This document shows, one piece after another, positions 48,100-57,687 of a stretch of 64,000 bases of DNA. The notes under the pieces are model-generated. The model was not told the origin of the DNA and did no database searches. It was given only the letters and a program-made list of their open reading frames with translations. Within the stretch, counting starts at the first letter, position 1. Every line of letters starts with the position of its first letter. The stretch comes from Astrocystis sublimbata (taxonomy: Eukaryota > Ascomycota > Sordariomycetes > Xylariales > Xylariaceae): positions 1-64,000 of the forward strand of contig JAJNNY010000050.1 in assembly GCA_022453515.1 (NCBI GenBank), written 5' to 3'. The position numbers were made by a program, and so were the translations under genes.

Positions 48100-48862
48100 G
48101 TTCGTGGGCCAGTCTAGAAGTGCGGCGTTGATCTTGGCAGGTAAGCAAGAAAATGTTGTGAGATGAGAATGGAAGATGAGATAAACTTTAGTACGACGGC
48201 GCACCTACATACGGTAATATATGTTCTTATGTAATACTACCAAGGTTAGACGGGAGTATACATACCGTAATATACGGCGACCCACCAGGCCACCTCGCGT
48301 GGGGTATATTTATAGACCAACAATCAACGCTAGTACTAGCGGCCGCAACCCTAGCACGCGAGCACGGCCCCGCCTAGGGGCATACCCCACCATATAGGCT
48401 ATAGCCATGTGATACCAACCGGAAAGGTCCGATGGGTTGACTTTGCTACTCCGTATAATCTCAATTTCTTATGATTACCTCACCTACATCGTGTCATTTC
48501 AGCCTTGTGATATCAATCTGTTTCCACATCATGCGCCCTCCATCCTACCGACTATACTAGCCCGCCAAAGATCCAACGCCGAAGATGCATGTCACATTGT
48601 GCTGACATGCTGACATGCACATGTTATCATGTTCATGCATAGTCCAGAGAGCGGATGCAAGGTACCACATTGTCTCGCAGGCTGTAGCTTCACCGAGGCA
48701 AGTTCCGATAACTTGCCAGGACGAGATGCTTCTGTAGTTTGGCTGCTCTTATATCTTGGGAGCGTTCGGCCTCGTGTTTCTTGCATCACCATGTAGGTAG
48801 CGTGGTGCAGTGTAGTCTTAAATCAGACCTTGTCAGTTGTGCTTCTACTCACGAGTCTCACC
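48100..48862. promoter_or_regulatory. bidirectional promoter region, unknown protein and five-LysM gene
   Basis: 763 bp between divergent start codons. A TTATATC element lies near 48749, about 110 bp before the LysM start. No gene is seen. Confidence 0.45.
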
Positions 48863-50181
48863 ATGTTGTTCTCCAAGATATCTGCCGCCACCGCCCTCGC
48901 CGTGCTGGCTGGCAGCACCACTGCTGCAGGCATTAAACGCCAGAGTGGACCGGTTGACCCCAGCACGGATCCCGACTGCACGTATTACGACACAGCGTAC
49001 GACGAGACCAACGACTGTTCCTACTTTGAGGACTGGTGGGGAATCTCTCATCAAGACCTCGTCTCTTGGGTAAACTTTTCTCTCTTCGCCCCAACGTCAC
49101 ACTCACGAGATACGAAGCTAACGACGTGCCTAAGAACCCTTCTCTGAAAAATGATTGTAGCGGCCTCAAAGTAGGCAATTCTTACTGTGTCGAGGTCACT
49201 CGCAAACCGACCAGCACCTCAAGCACAACAACCCCAACGGCTTCTCCCAAGCCGTCACCCACTCAAGACGGCCTCATTGACTCATGCACGACCTTCTACA
49301 AGGCGCCCGCGCGTGAAACGTGTGACAACATCGTTGCTACATACGGCACTTTTACCAAGGCCGAGTTCATCAAATGGAACCCGGCTGTTGGTGACGACTG
49401 CGGAGGCATCTGGGCTGATACGTATTATTGTGTTGGCATCCCTGGCACGCCCACCTCAAAGCCTCCAACAGCGACACCAACGGGCCCTCCCAAGCCATCG
49501 CCTACGCAGGAGGGTCTTATAGACACCTGCACAACCTTCTACAAGGCGCCCGCGCGTGAAACCTGCGACAACATCGTCAAGAAATATGGCACTTTCACTA
49601 AGGCCGAATTCATTAAATGGAACCCGGCTGTTGGCAACGACTGCGGGGGCATCTGGGCCGACACCTATTATTGCGTCGGCATCCCTGGCACGCCCACTAG
49701 TAAGCCTCCAACAACGACACCAACAGGTTCGCCCAAGCCATCGCCCACACAGGAAGGTCTCATCTCGACCTGCACCAAGTTCTACAAGGCTGTCGAGGGG
49801 GACGAATGTGACAAGCTTATCGCTAGATACGGCACATTCACCAAGGCCGAATTCCTGAAGTGGAATCCGGCAGTGGGCAGCGACTGCAAGGGCCTGTGGG
49901 CCGACACGTATTACTGCGTTGGCATTCCCGGTACACCCACTAAACCTACCACGACGAAGCAGCCCACGCCGACGGGCTGCACCAGGGCCCATCCTACGCC
50001 GACGCAGCCGGGCTCGCTCTGCGCCTGCACCAAATGGTACCTGCCCGGCAAGAACGAGTTCTGCGCTGATATCGAGAAGAAATTCGGCATCACGGCGGCT
50101 CAGTTCAATAAGTGGAATCCGAATGTTGGATCCGACTGTAAGGGCCTGTGGGCTGATCACAACATCTGCGTCAAGGCTTGA
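48863..50181 (+). CDS. Secreted protein with five LysM domains (LysM effector type)
   Basis: Exons 48863-49069 and 49135-50181; one 65-bp intron; 417 residues. A signal peptide (MLFSKISAATALAVLAGST) is followed by a KR that may be a Kex2 site. Five LysM modules follow, separated by Thr/Ser/Pro-rich linkers. Each has the pattern C...(F/I)xKWNP...DCxGL/I..YCV: the first is split by the intron at SW|NPSLKNDCSGL, then two nearly identical ones (FYKAPARETCDNIV...KWNPAVG), a fourth (FYKAVEGDECDKLI) and a fifth (WYLPGKNEFCADIE). Modules two and three differ at only a few residues, so their duplication is recent. LysM effectors bind chitin, shield hyphae or hide chitin fragments from host receptors; which applies here is unknown. 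Confidence 0.93.
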
Positions 50182-51035
50182 TTGATGAGGATGATGGTGG
50201 CGAGTATGTTGGGCCAAGCCGGGTGCAATCGAAAGAGGCGATGAAGAGGAGGTAGCCTCCCATGTTACTTCCACTATCACAGCTTAGTACCTATATTACT
50301 AGATTACTCATTAAAACGTGATTGAATATAGATTTTTTTTTCCTATTACACTCTCTTTTGGACAGAGAGTGCCGCTATATAGACATCTGGCCCAGGTGTG
50401 ACTTCCAAGGCTGACACCCTCGCCCTGTCGCAATCCTGCTTTAGCAGCATTGTCCATTAGAGCAAACTTTGACTCATCACACCCAATTTCCCGTTCAACC
50501 ATGCTGACCATACTGACAGCTCACCATGAATGCACTCCCGGTAAATGCAACGACTCTCGTGACGTGAGCAGTGACAGTTTTGCTGTCGACCTGAACGCGC
50601 TGCTACCACTTGTGATAGGAGCTCTTTACGCATCATATTTTCTCGCTGCTGGTCTTCTCCTCTGACGTCGCCTTTTCGGGTCCATTCATCGTTTCTCAGA
50701 TGATCAATAGATCATGGACCGCGGCCGTCTGATGTGGGGTCCACGGAAGCGCTGGGAGCCATTGGGCGATATTAACATCTTCGCCTGCACGTATAATGTA
50801 CTTTTGCTCTTCTAGTCGTTCCAGCCACCTGAACTGTCGCCAACTCGGAGTTCTTCAACTGGAGTGTTGTGGTGTGGTGTTCAGTGTCGTGTGGTACTGG
50901 CTCCGCGCAAGCCACTATAGCAAAGGACCTATTGAGGAGGTTTGGTAGTCTATTAGATCGGATGATGTTACAAGGCTCAAAGATCGAATTAAATTAGTGG
51001 AGTGTCTAGTATTGGAGACATGCACCGGAAGCTCT
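50182..51035. other. intergenic between convergent genes
   Basis: 3' flanks of the five-LysM gene and the membrane glycoprotein gene. Short open frames only; nothing recognised. Confidence 0.5.
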
Positions 51036-51979
51036 TCAGTGCGACGCTGGCAACTCAGATACCTGAGGGTAGGTCTTCGGTTGCTCCATTTCATGTGGCC
51101 TGTCCAAGCCATTCAGCTCTGAAGGGTGGTTGGGTTGGTCATAATACTGAGTTGGCACGGCCCCTCCGTATGGCTTCTCCGAAAGCGGCTGGCTTTCCGG
51201 CATCGCGCTCTTCGTTTTCCGTCGCCAGAAGAACCACGCGGCAGCCCCGATGAGGAGAAGACCTACAACGACGGGAACAACTATCGCAGCAATCGGAGTG
51301 TTGCTCTTCTTCACAGCTGGCTTGTTTACCGTTGTGTCGCTGCTTTTCTGGGGCGAATGTGTCGTTGTTGTAGATCGTGGGTGTGATGGTGTGGTTGACG
51401 TGGATGTTGATGTTGTGGATATCGAAGTCGAAGAGGTTGTTGTCGCTAGCTGCCTGTAGACCGTATATGCTTTCCACCCAATGCGGCAGCCATAATTCGT
51501 TGCCGATGGCCAGCCGTCCGGCGAGGACTGGAGGATTGTGAACTCAACACACGACGCTCCGTTGTTGCTGCAGCTCATTGATTAGTATCATCATCACATC
51601 ACGTCAGTCCGATCAAGATCCTCGCACCATGTTGCTGCGCTGCCATCATCGTAGTACAGTGTGTTATCAGAACACCCAGTCGCGTACACGCAGGTAGAGG
51701 CAGTTGTCGCGCAGTCCCCTGCGAAGCGCCCAGATGTTTGCCATCCCTGGCCGGCGGTCAGGCGCTCGGCTTGTTCGATCCGTCAGCTTCAGTCGCTTGC
51801 GATACTTTTGAAATGCCTCAAGCATCTTCTTGTATGTCTGACTTACTTGATGTTGGCGCCAAGTAGTATCCGATGAAGTGCGGATCTTCGCTATCAGGCA
51901 CAGCTGTTGTTGTTGGCATAGATGCCTGCGCCTGGCAAAGTCCCAGCAGTATTATCCAACTCGCGAAAGTGGCGATCAT
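51036..51979 (-). CDS. Single-pass membrane glycoprotein with Cys-rich ectodomain and Ser/Thr stalk
   Basis: Exons (minus): 51979-51847, 51769-51628, 51567-51036; introns 77 and 60 bp; 268 residues. A signal peptide (MIATFASWIILLGLCQAQA) starts the protein. The ectodomain contains WQTSGRFAGDC, CVYATGCSDNTLYYDDGSA and CNNNGASC. A long Ser/Thr-rich stretch of about 45 residues is probably O-mannosylated. One transmembrane helix (IAAIVVPVVVGLLLIGAAAW) precedes an Arg-rich stop-transfer and a proline-rich cytosolic tail of about 65 residues. The layout resembles fungal wall-stress sensors or related Mid2/WSC-type proteins, but no WSC signature is evident. Function is unknown. Splice phases all agree, so the gene model is good. 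Confidence 0.8.
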
Positions 51980-53143
51980 CTTGTGATAGTCTATGCCGTC
52001 CTCTTCGTATATACACTCGCAAGAAAGTGACGTGACACAACGAACCCTGCAAGGAACTTTGCGGTTTTGTGCGATCGACAACTTTCTATGTCCGAGTGGC
52101 AACTGAATGATGATCTCCCGGGCCTGAGGATTTCAGCAGGAGCTGAGAGCTGAAGGGCGGTGCGCGCATCACCTATAGTACTTAGCTCAGACGCTTATTC
52201 GATCCCACGAGAATCACTGGGGCGCACGCAGTCTAGACCTTGCTGTCAGCCGAGGTGGAGCGAAAAATAGGCGAGACGGTCTTCAGTGTCTCCCAACACC
52301 ACTAAGCTCGAATACTGGGATAAAGTCTCATCTATTTTTCACATCACCTCTCAGCTTGAGGGCCTAGCAAGCTAGTTGAGGCTTATCAACTTGCCTTAAT
52401 CTACGACCGGTCTTGGCACCTATCATTGGTGCAATAGTAGACTAATATTGCCAATGGCCCCAATCACGAATTGCGTTATTTTTGGCGTCAGGTTAAAAGC
52501 ACTAGTTCGAGAAACGGCTTCAATTGCGTTGAGATGAGGGCTTTCACCCTGCAAATCCTAATTTCGAAGATTCAACTTTTCGTTTCCAACGCCCGCAATA
52601 ACAATGTCTGGTAATCTGTGTTCGCCCGATTGCTTGAGAATGGATGATTGATCATCATCATGATATGTGGGATTGATGGCCCTTGTGCACGGATACTGCC
52701 GCTTGCCCCATCCTAGGCTAATACATGTAAGCCCTAGCATCGAAGGATTGTTCATAGGCGAAGATCCGAAAGTGCAAACCTTGTTGATCTGCTATAGGAA
52801 TAGTCCATTTCTGATGGGCCTCAAGTTGACACGCATCAATATGTCCTAGGAAGAATGTGGGGGAATCTGTACGACCTTAATTATGATTCGTCAGCCAGAT
52901 GTTGGCAGTGTTGCCTAGATCTGAAACCTTTCGTGGCTATTACAGCTACTCTCAGTTTGAACTGTGGAACTTCTGTAGTAATAAGAGTTACCAAGTTTTA
53001 TCCTCACATCTCATGTCTACACTCTATTATGAGTTTCATTTCATGTCTCTTAACTGTGCTGGCTTTATAGTTTATACTGATAATTGGGCAGATATCGAAT
53101 CAAACAGTAAAACACTTTAATAATCAAAGTCCCAACCCCTGTT
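51980..53143. other. intergenic, no gene
   Basis: About 1.16 kb between the membrane glycoprotein start and the UstYa stop. Weakly coding short frames only; nothing recognised. Confidence 0.5.
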
Positions 53144-54225
53144 TTAATCATGGCTATGATCGCCCAAGCTTTTATTGTCAATATTGTGAGTGCGCTGCCA
53201 ATCCACAAGCCTGTCCCAGCGTCGACACTTATGGTGGACGTTGAAGTCGGCCTTGGCACCCAGGGGATTGCTGTCATCTTCAATGATGAACAGCGGCGTC
53301 ATGTCGGCATTGCACATCAGCTGAAGTCGCAACGTCTCGATGCAGTGATCGACGTGCATGCGATCCCCAACAGAGGCGTTGTTGGAGACTTCCAGGTCGA
53401 CGAGCCGATGGTTATGTCCTTTATTGAGCCATTCGCTGAGGTTCTCATCATAGTAGTCTCGCCATGTGAATTGTCGGATGAGGTTCTAGGTAAGATGTTA
53501 GGCTAGTAACAAGTGGTCTGCGTAGATGGTTATGTATGATGTGATATAGATGGAAAAAATGTCGCTTGTCTAGCTCACCAAGCAGTGCACCTGATGAAAC
53601 GCCTCCAACATGGCGCTGTATCCTCGGCTCTTGTCCTTGTCGATGTGAAGAAGATTATCCGATCCTTTCCCGAGTCTAGCAGGTCCATCAAGCGGCACCT
53701 CTATACCGCCAACTGTTTCGTATATGTGTTAGCTTTCATGTTCTTGAGTGACTTGATGATCATTAGAAGGGCGTCTCCATACAATTCCAAAGCTGATCCC
53801 ACGCCTCCTCTAACTCGGGAGTTGGTGGTCCTCTAAACTTCGACTTGTGGGCGAACTCGTTCTCGAAGTTAAGGTCATAATACTCAACAACGCCGTCCTC
53901 GATGGGAGGTGCTGCACTTGTCATCAGCATTACACTACTTGGATGAGGGCTTAATCTGATACTGACAATAGGGATTGAGGAGCCGCGTGCATGAGAACTC
54001 ATTTGGCCCCCTGAGGATGGTATACAGAAGCAGTCCGCTACTGACAAGTGCTATGACCCATGGGAGGATGTGGAACAAGTGATAATTCAGTTTGGGCTTA
54101 GTTTTTTCATAGCTCATCAGCCCGAGGTCGTCTTTTCCATCAACTAAGCGTTGGTCTTCTTCACCAGACTCGTCAGATCTTCGAGAGATGAGAGATGAGT
54201 ACTTGAAATTTTTAACAAATGCCAT
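53144..54225 (-). CDS. UstYa-family (DUF3328) RiPP oxidase/cyclase
   Basis: UstYa-type proteins carry out oxidative macrocyclisation of ribosomal peptides in ustiloxin-like (dikaritin) pathways. Exons (minus): 54225-53967, 53911-53783, 53712-53579, 53485-53144; introns 55, 70 and 93 bp; 287 residues. The cytosolic N-terminus is followed by one membrane helix (ILPWVIALVSSGLLLYTIL), then the lumenal domain. Both diagnostic H-x-x-H-C motifs are present: FHQVHCLNLIRQ, built across an intron near 53579/53485, and MHVDHCIETLRLQLMCNADM near 53360-53301. The family's last motif WDRLVDWQ is also seen. It is divergent from the repeat-bearing precursor at 55416, the expected partner. Only one UstYa is visible; many such clusters have two, and the second could lie outside the window or be absent. 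Confidence 0.92.
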
Positions 54226-55415
54226 GGCAGAGGTAGTAGAGCTCAGAGACTTGGGAAGGGACAAAGAGGGCAGGTCGACTCGTGGGCGATGAGCAATACT
54301 ACTATGCAGTATGGGAGTCTTGTTGGTTGCTCGGAGTTAGAAGAGTCCATCGGCAGATCTTGTTGAGAACCCCTCAAATCACTTAGTTATTTGCGAAACT
54401 TCGGCTTTCGCGACGAACAACTATCCGACACATAAATCCCTCAGTCCGATGGTTCGAAAACTTCGTCAGTGGCTTGATTGCCCTGGCCTCCCATGAAGGC
54501 TAGACCGCTTGTTGCCCTTGCTGGTATGAAGAATCAAGAATCCGGACGGTCTCAGACTTCAAAGCAAAACAGGATAGATCGGACGGGATGCAGGACCACA
54601 ACTCAACCTCACTGGTTGGAAAGTGATCATTTCGTGCTTTCGATATGTGTGAAGCTGTATGTCTGACCAAGTACATATGCGGAGAGAGCAAGCACGATTT
54701 CGCAGAAAGCTCGCAGAATGTATCCAAATGAGGAAGTTCCCTACTATGTGGCGTAATTTGGTGTTTCCCCCTCTCACTTTCATGCTGTTTCCCCTCATGT
54801 GGGAAACAACGTGTAGTTAGATACTATCGTCAGCAAACCAATCACAAAACAACCCTCTTGTAACTAACATCGTCAATGGAACGTCCGTATTGCCACTAGC
54901 ACTATAATGGCTTCCTTGGGGAGCACTCTGCATATCAATGCATGATGTCTTGCGCAATTGAGTGTTATCTTTAGGTGTTGTCGGTCAAGGCATAAAGTTA
55001 ATAGTTTCTATGCAGTCAGCGATCTGCTAGGAAAATTGCCGAATACGTGAGAATCTGACTATATTCTTACAATTCTATCCTACCATAGCGCATTGTCGCT
55101 GAATACTGTCGTCGCGCAGTCATGGTTGTACAGCATAATTAGTTTGTATAATAATAACGAAACCAATGAAGAACCTTCCGTGTGCAGAAGGGTGTAATTG
55201 TATTCGTGCGGGGTGGAACTGTAGCCAATAGATCAAACACAGCAAGCCAATACGCCGTATTCATGAATATCATCCAATGTATTGAACTAAAATCGTTTAT
55301 ATTGAATTGGACTGTCTATCAAACTTCGAAGATAATTTCCACAGACGCACATACACTCACATAAACACACAAACCTACAGTCAAGCATTCCTCGAAAGCC
55401 CCCCGATTGATTATC
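54226..55415. promoter_or_regulatory. bidirectional promoter region, UstYa and precursor
   Basis: Spacer between divergent start codons (54225 minus, 55416 plus). It is A/T-rich with no recognisable gene and probably carries both promoters. Confidence 0.5.
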
Positions 55416-55991
55416 ATGCCTTCAATGTTCAAGCCCACGACACTTGTGCTAGCCTTGGCCGTCGCGGCTATGGGGGTGCCTCTCGTTACCCGAGACACTG
55501 AAGCAGGTAACTACAGATAACTATAGTTCGCGCCATAGCTATTGTGTTACATTTGGTATAGACTTAAACAAAAGCTAATCATTTTATTATGCGCAGCCGA
55601 CCACGAGTCCATCAACGTGGTTTTCAAAACCAGTGGGGCGTATGATGAAGACATCAATGCTGCGGACGCGAAGGAAGTACTCGGGAAACGCGAATCCGTC
55701 AACGTGGTTTTTAAAACTAGCGGGGCCTACGATGAGGATATCAATACTGCGGATGCCAAGGAAGTCCTTGGGAAACGCGAATCCGTCAATGTGGTTTTCA
55801 AAACCAGCGGGGCGTACGATGAGGACATCAATGCTGCGGACGCGAAGGAAGTCCTCGGGAAACGCAACCCCAACATCAAAAAGCGACAGCCCTTCGTGTA
55901 TGTCGCGCATGATGGTGATGATGCATATCAAGCAGACTTCGCAGCCGCCGACGCGGCCGAGGTGCTCGGAACAGCTGAGGGAAAGGCTTAG
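55416..55991 (+). CDS. Kexin-processed RiPP precursor with tandem repeats (dikaritin-like)
   Basis: Exons 55416-55506 and 55597-55991; one 90-bp intron; 161 residues. The first exon is a signal peptide (MPSMFKPTTLVLALAVAAMG), ending in VPLVTRDTEA at the intron. The second holds three 29-residue units (55605-55691, 55692-55778, 55779-55865). Each starts E-S-V/I-N-V-V-F-K-T-S-G-A-Y-D-E-D and ends AKEVLGKR. The Lys-Arg is a Kex2 cleavage site. A fourth, divergent unit follows a KKR: it has QPFVYVAHDGDDAYQ and the same ADAAEVLG end. Signal peptide, tandem near-identical units, dibasic sites and a neighbouring UstYa define precursors such as UstA, GigA and PhomA. The aromatic Phe and Tyr in each unit are candidate cross-link sites (inference). 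No known product with this unit comes to mind. Confidence 0.9.
55605..55865 (+). repeat. 87-bp tandem coding repeat, three copies
   Basis: Three head-to-tail 87-bp units inside the precursor gene. They differ mainly at synonymous positions and by two residue changes (Val/Ile at unit position 3, Ala/Thr at position 19). This suggests selection on the peptide rather than very recent duplication. Confidence 0.95.
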
Positions 55992-57240
55992 GTGGCTTTG
56001 GGTAGACTCTTATGGTCCGGATGAACTGGCCATACATAATGTTCGGGGGAAAGTCCATATTTATTCTGTCACTCGTTCGTACAACTCTAGTCTACGCCGG
56101 AAGCACAAGGACGATGTTGTTCGTATCTGCAATGTTGTCTATAAACCTTGATCGCCAGAATTAGTGGAATCACTGTTTGTCGATGGGTCATGGTCATACA
56201 AACAAACTGGGGTTGATCACAATATGAGTCAGCCATCTTTTTTCCGGTTGCTGAATGAGACATAGATATTTCATTAGTGGCTTGCGCTAATTGAATCATA
56301 CACTCTCTGCTGAGTCTTCTGATCCGACCGATGAGCTATGTCGACAGGATGTGGCAGAGACAAAGGAAACACAAGTTAATCTTCTTGGTCTGTAGAACCA
56401 CACTTCAAGCCAAATCGCCAAGATGTGAGGCAAGATACGATACCTTATGCCGGGCGAAGCTGTATGTTTCACTTCTTTCGAGAGACTATATCTCAACTTC
56501 GTGTAGGAAAGCCGTGGCTTCGCACCAAGCGCCGGTCTCTCATCGTGTGGCGTAATTCTCTGTGCCTTCATTCCCTCACCTACCTAGGCAATCTCACAAG
56601 TGCGCGCCATCACTATCAACGTATCGGTGACATCATAGATGGTCTCTTCAATGAAGCCATCAACGCTTTTCCCGGTCATCAGTTCCAGACTATTACCACG
56701 AGCAGAGAAATGGCTTCCTCATGGCGCCTTTTGCGTGATCTGCCAAAGCCGCTTGATGAGTGCGTACTCGTCCTCACCGGCTGAGATCCCCATACCTCGG
56801 AGTTACCATTACGCACTACCATCCCCCAGCATTGACGAGAGTATGACGATATCTTCTGGTCTATTGATGGCTTGTTCTTCTCTGGCAAGCCTCCTCTGAG
56901 ACACCAATCGCAGAGTATTGCCATGGGCAACAGATGGAAGCGTGGGTGGCGGATCTGTGTGGTGGTTCTCCTCACGACACACACGAGGATGTGAAGATGC
57001 CATTGCAAATGTTCGATATTGGCAACTGTGCTAGCCAAGGCTACATGGAAAGAGGTCATTGGTATGGGAGATATCCTCAGCAAATGTTGCCTATAATAAG
57101 CTGAGCGAGCCCGTGGCCGAAAGCATGAGCATTACAACTGTCGACAAACTCATCTCGGGACAAATCTAATCACCCAGCACACACACACGCTCATCAGGAA
57201 TCAAACTGCCCTCCGCAAAGACCAATTTTCATTCGCCAAA
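55992..57240. other. intergenic between the two precursor genes
   Basis: No intact gene is seen. On the minus strand between about 57000 and 56650 there is a decayed stretch that may derive from a HET-type protein (listed separately). Confidence 0.45.
56650..57000 (-). pseudogene. Possible decayed HET-domain-type gene fragment
   Basis: In one minus-strand frame the words REEQAINRPEDIVILSSMLG and, after stops, EYALIKRLWQITQKAP followed by a G/S-rich turn recall the C-terminal part of fungal heterokaryon-incompatibility-like proteins, which have a threonine/arginine-rich 'PED' segment and a later W...P...F segment. Stops interrupt the frame. The resemblance is from memory and weak. Confidence 0.2.
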
Positions 57241-57603
57241 ATGCCTTCCCTCCTCAAATGCACGAGTGCCATGCTCGCCTTGGCTGCCGCCCCGGCTATG
57301 AGCGTGCCCCTGGGTAACCGGAACACCGAAGCAGGTAATCCGGACATAAACCAAGCCATGGCTAAGGCAAACAAGCTGACTACCTCATCATCTGCAACAG
57401 TCGCCTCGGCCATCGAAGTGCTCGAGAAGCGCCAACTGCTGGGCGACCTAGAATCCGGCCTGTTTCCCGATCCCAACGATCCCGACGGCTTGCTCTCAGG
57501 CCTCAACGAAATCCCGCGGAAGCGGCAAACGCTAGACGACCTGCTCACCGATGGTCTCGACGGGGTGTTCCAAATCGTCGGGCGACGCGAACCCGTTGTC
57601 TAG
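57241..57603 (+). CDS. Second RiPP-precursor paralogue, shortened by an in-frame stop
   Basis: The first exon (57241-57334; signal peptide, then VPLGNRNTEA) is clearly homologous to that of the precursor at 55416. The intron donor follows the same T-E-A codons in the same phase. The intron (57335-57400) is 66 bp and frame-neutral. The mature part has dibasic sites EKR, RKR and GRR, releasing segments that begin QLLGDLES and QTLDDLLTDGLDGVF. It lacks full copies of the 29-residue unit before the TAG at 57601-57603. It is 98 residues spliced or 120 unspliced. Directly after the stop, in the same frame to a TGA at 57685-57687, comes VAYDEDMAAADAGEVLGTR, a recognisable relative of the unit in the first precursor. 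The gene has therefore either lost its repeat end or ends in an exon I could not define. Confidence 0.7.
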   Translation: MPSLLKCTSAMLALAAAPAMSVPLGNRNTEAGNPDINQAMAKANKLTTSSSATVASAIEVLEKRQLLGDLESGLFPDPNDPDGLLSGLNEIPRKRQTLDDLLTDGLDGVFQIVGRREPVV

Positions 57604-57687
57604 GTGGTTAGAAGCCGCGTGGCGTATGACGAGGACATGGCAGCTGCGGACGCGGGCGAGGTCCTGGGTACGAGGCCTGATTTCTGA
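57604..57687 (+). pseudogene. Relict precursor unit behind the stop codon
   Basis: An in-frame continuation after the TAG. It keeps A-Y-D-E-D, A-A-D-A and E-V-L-G of the active precursor units, but the terminal Lys-Arg is Thr-Arg. It could be translated only by read-through or alternative splicing (a CTAG acceptor directly precedes it); otherwise it is a relict. Confidence 0.6.

Noticed and set aside
49456..50280. 274-residue minus-strand open frame
   Set aside because: Shadow of the repeated LysM modules on the plus strand, caused by the repeated codon pattern.
53150..53506. Plus-strand open frame of 118 residues
   Set aside because: Antisense to the last UstYa exon, which carries the H-x-x-H-C motif.
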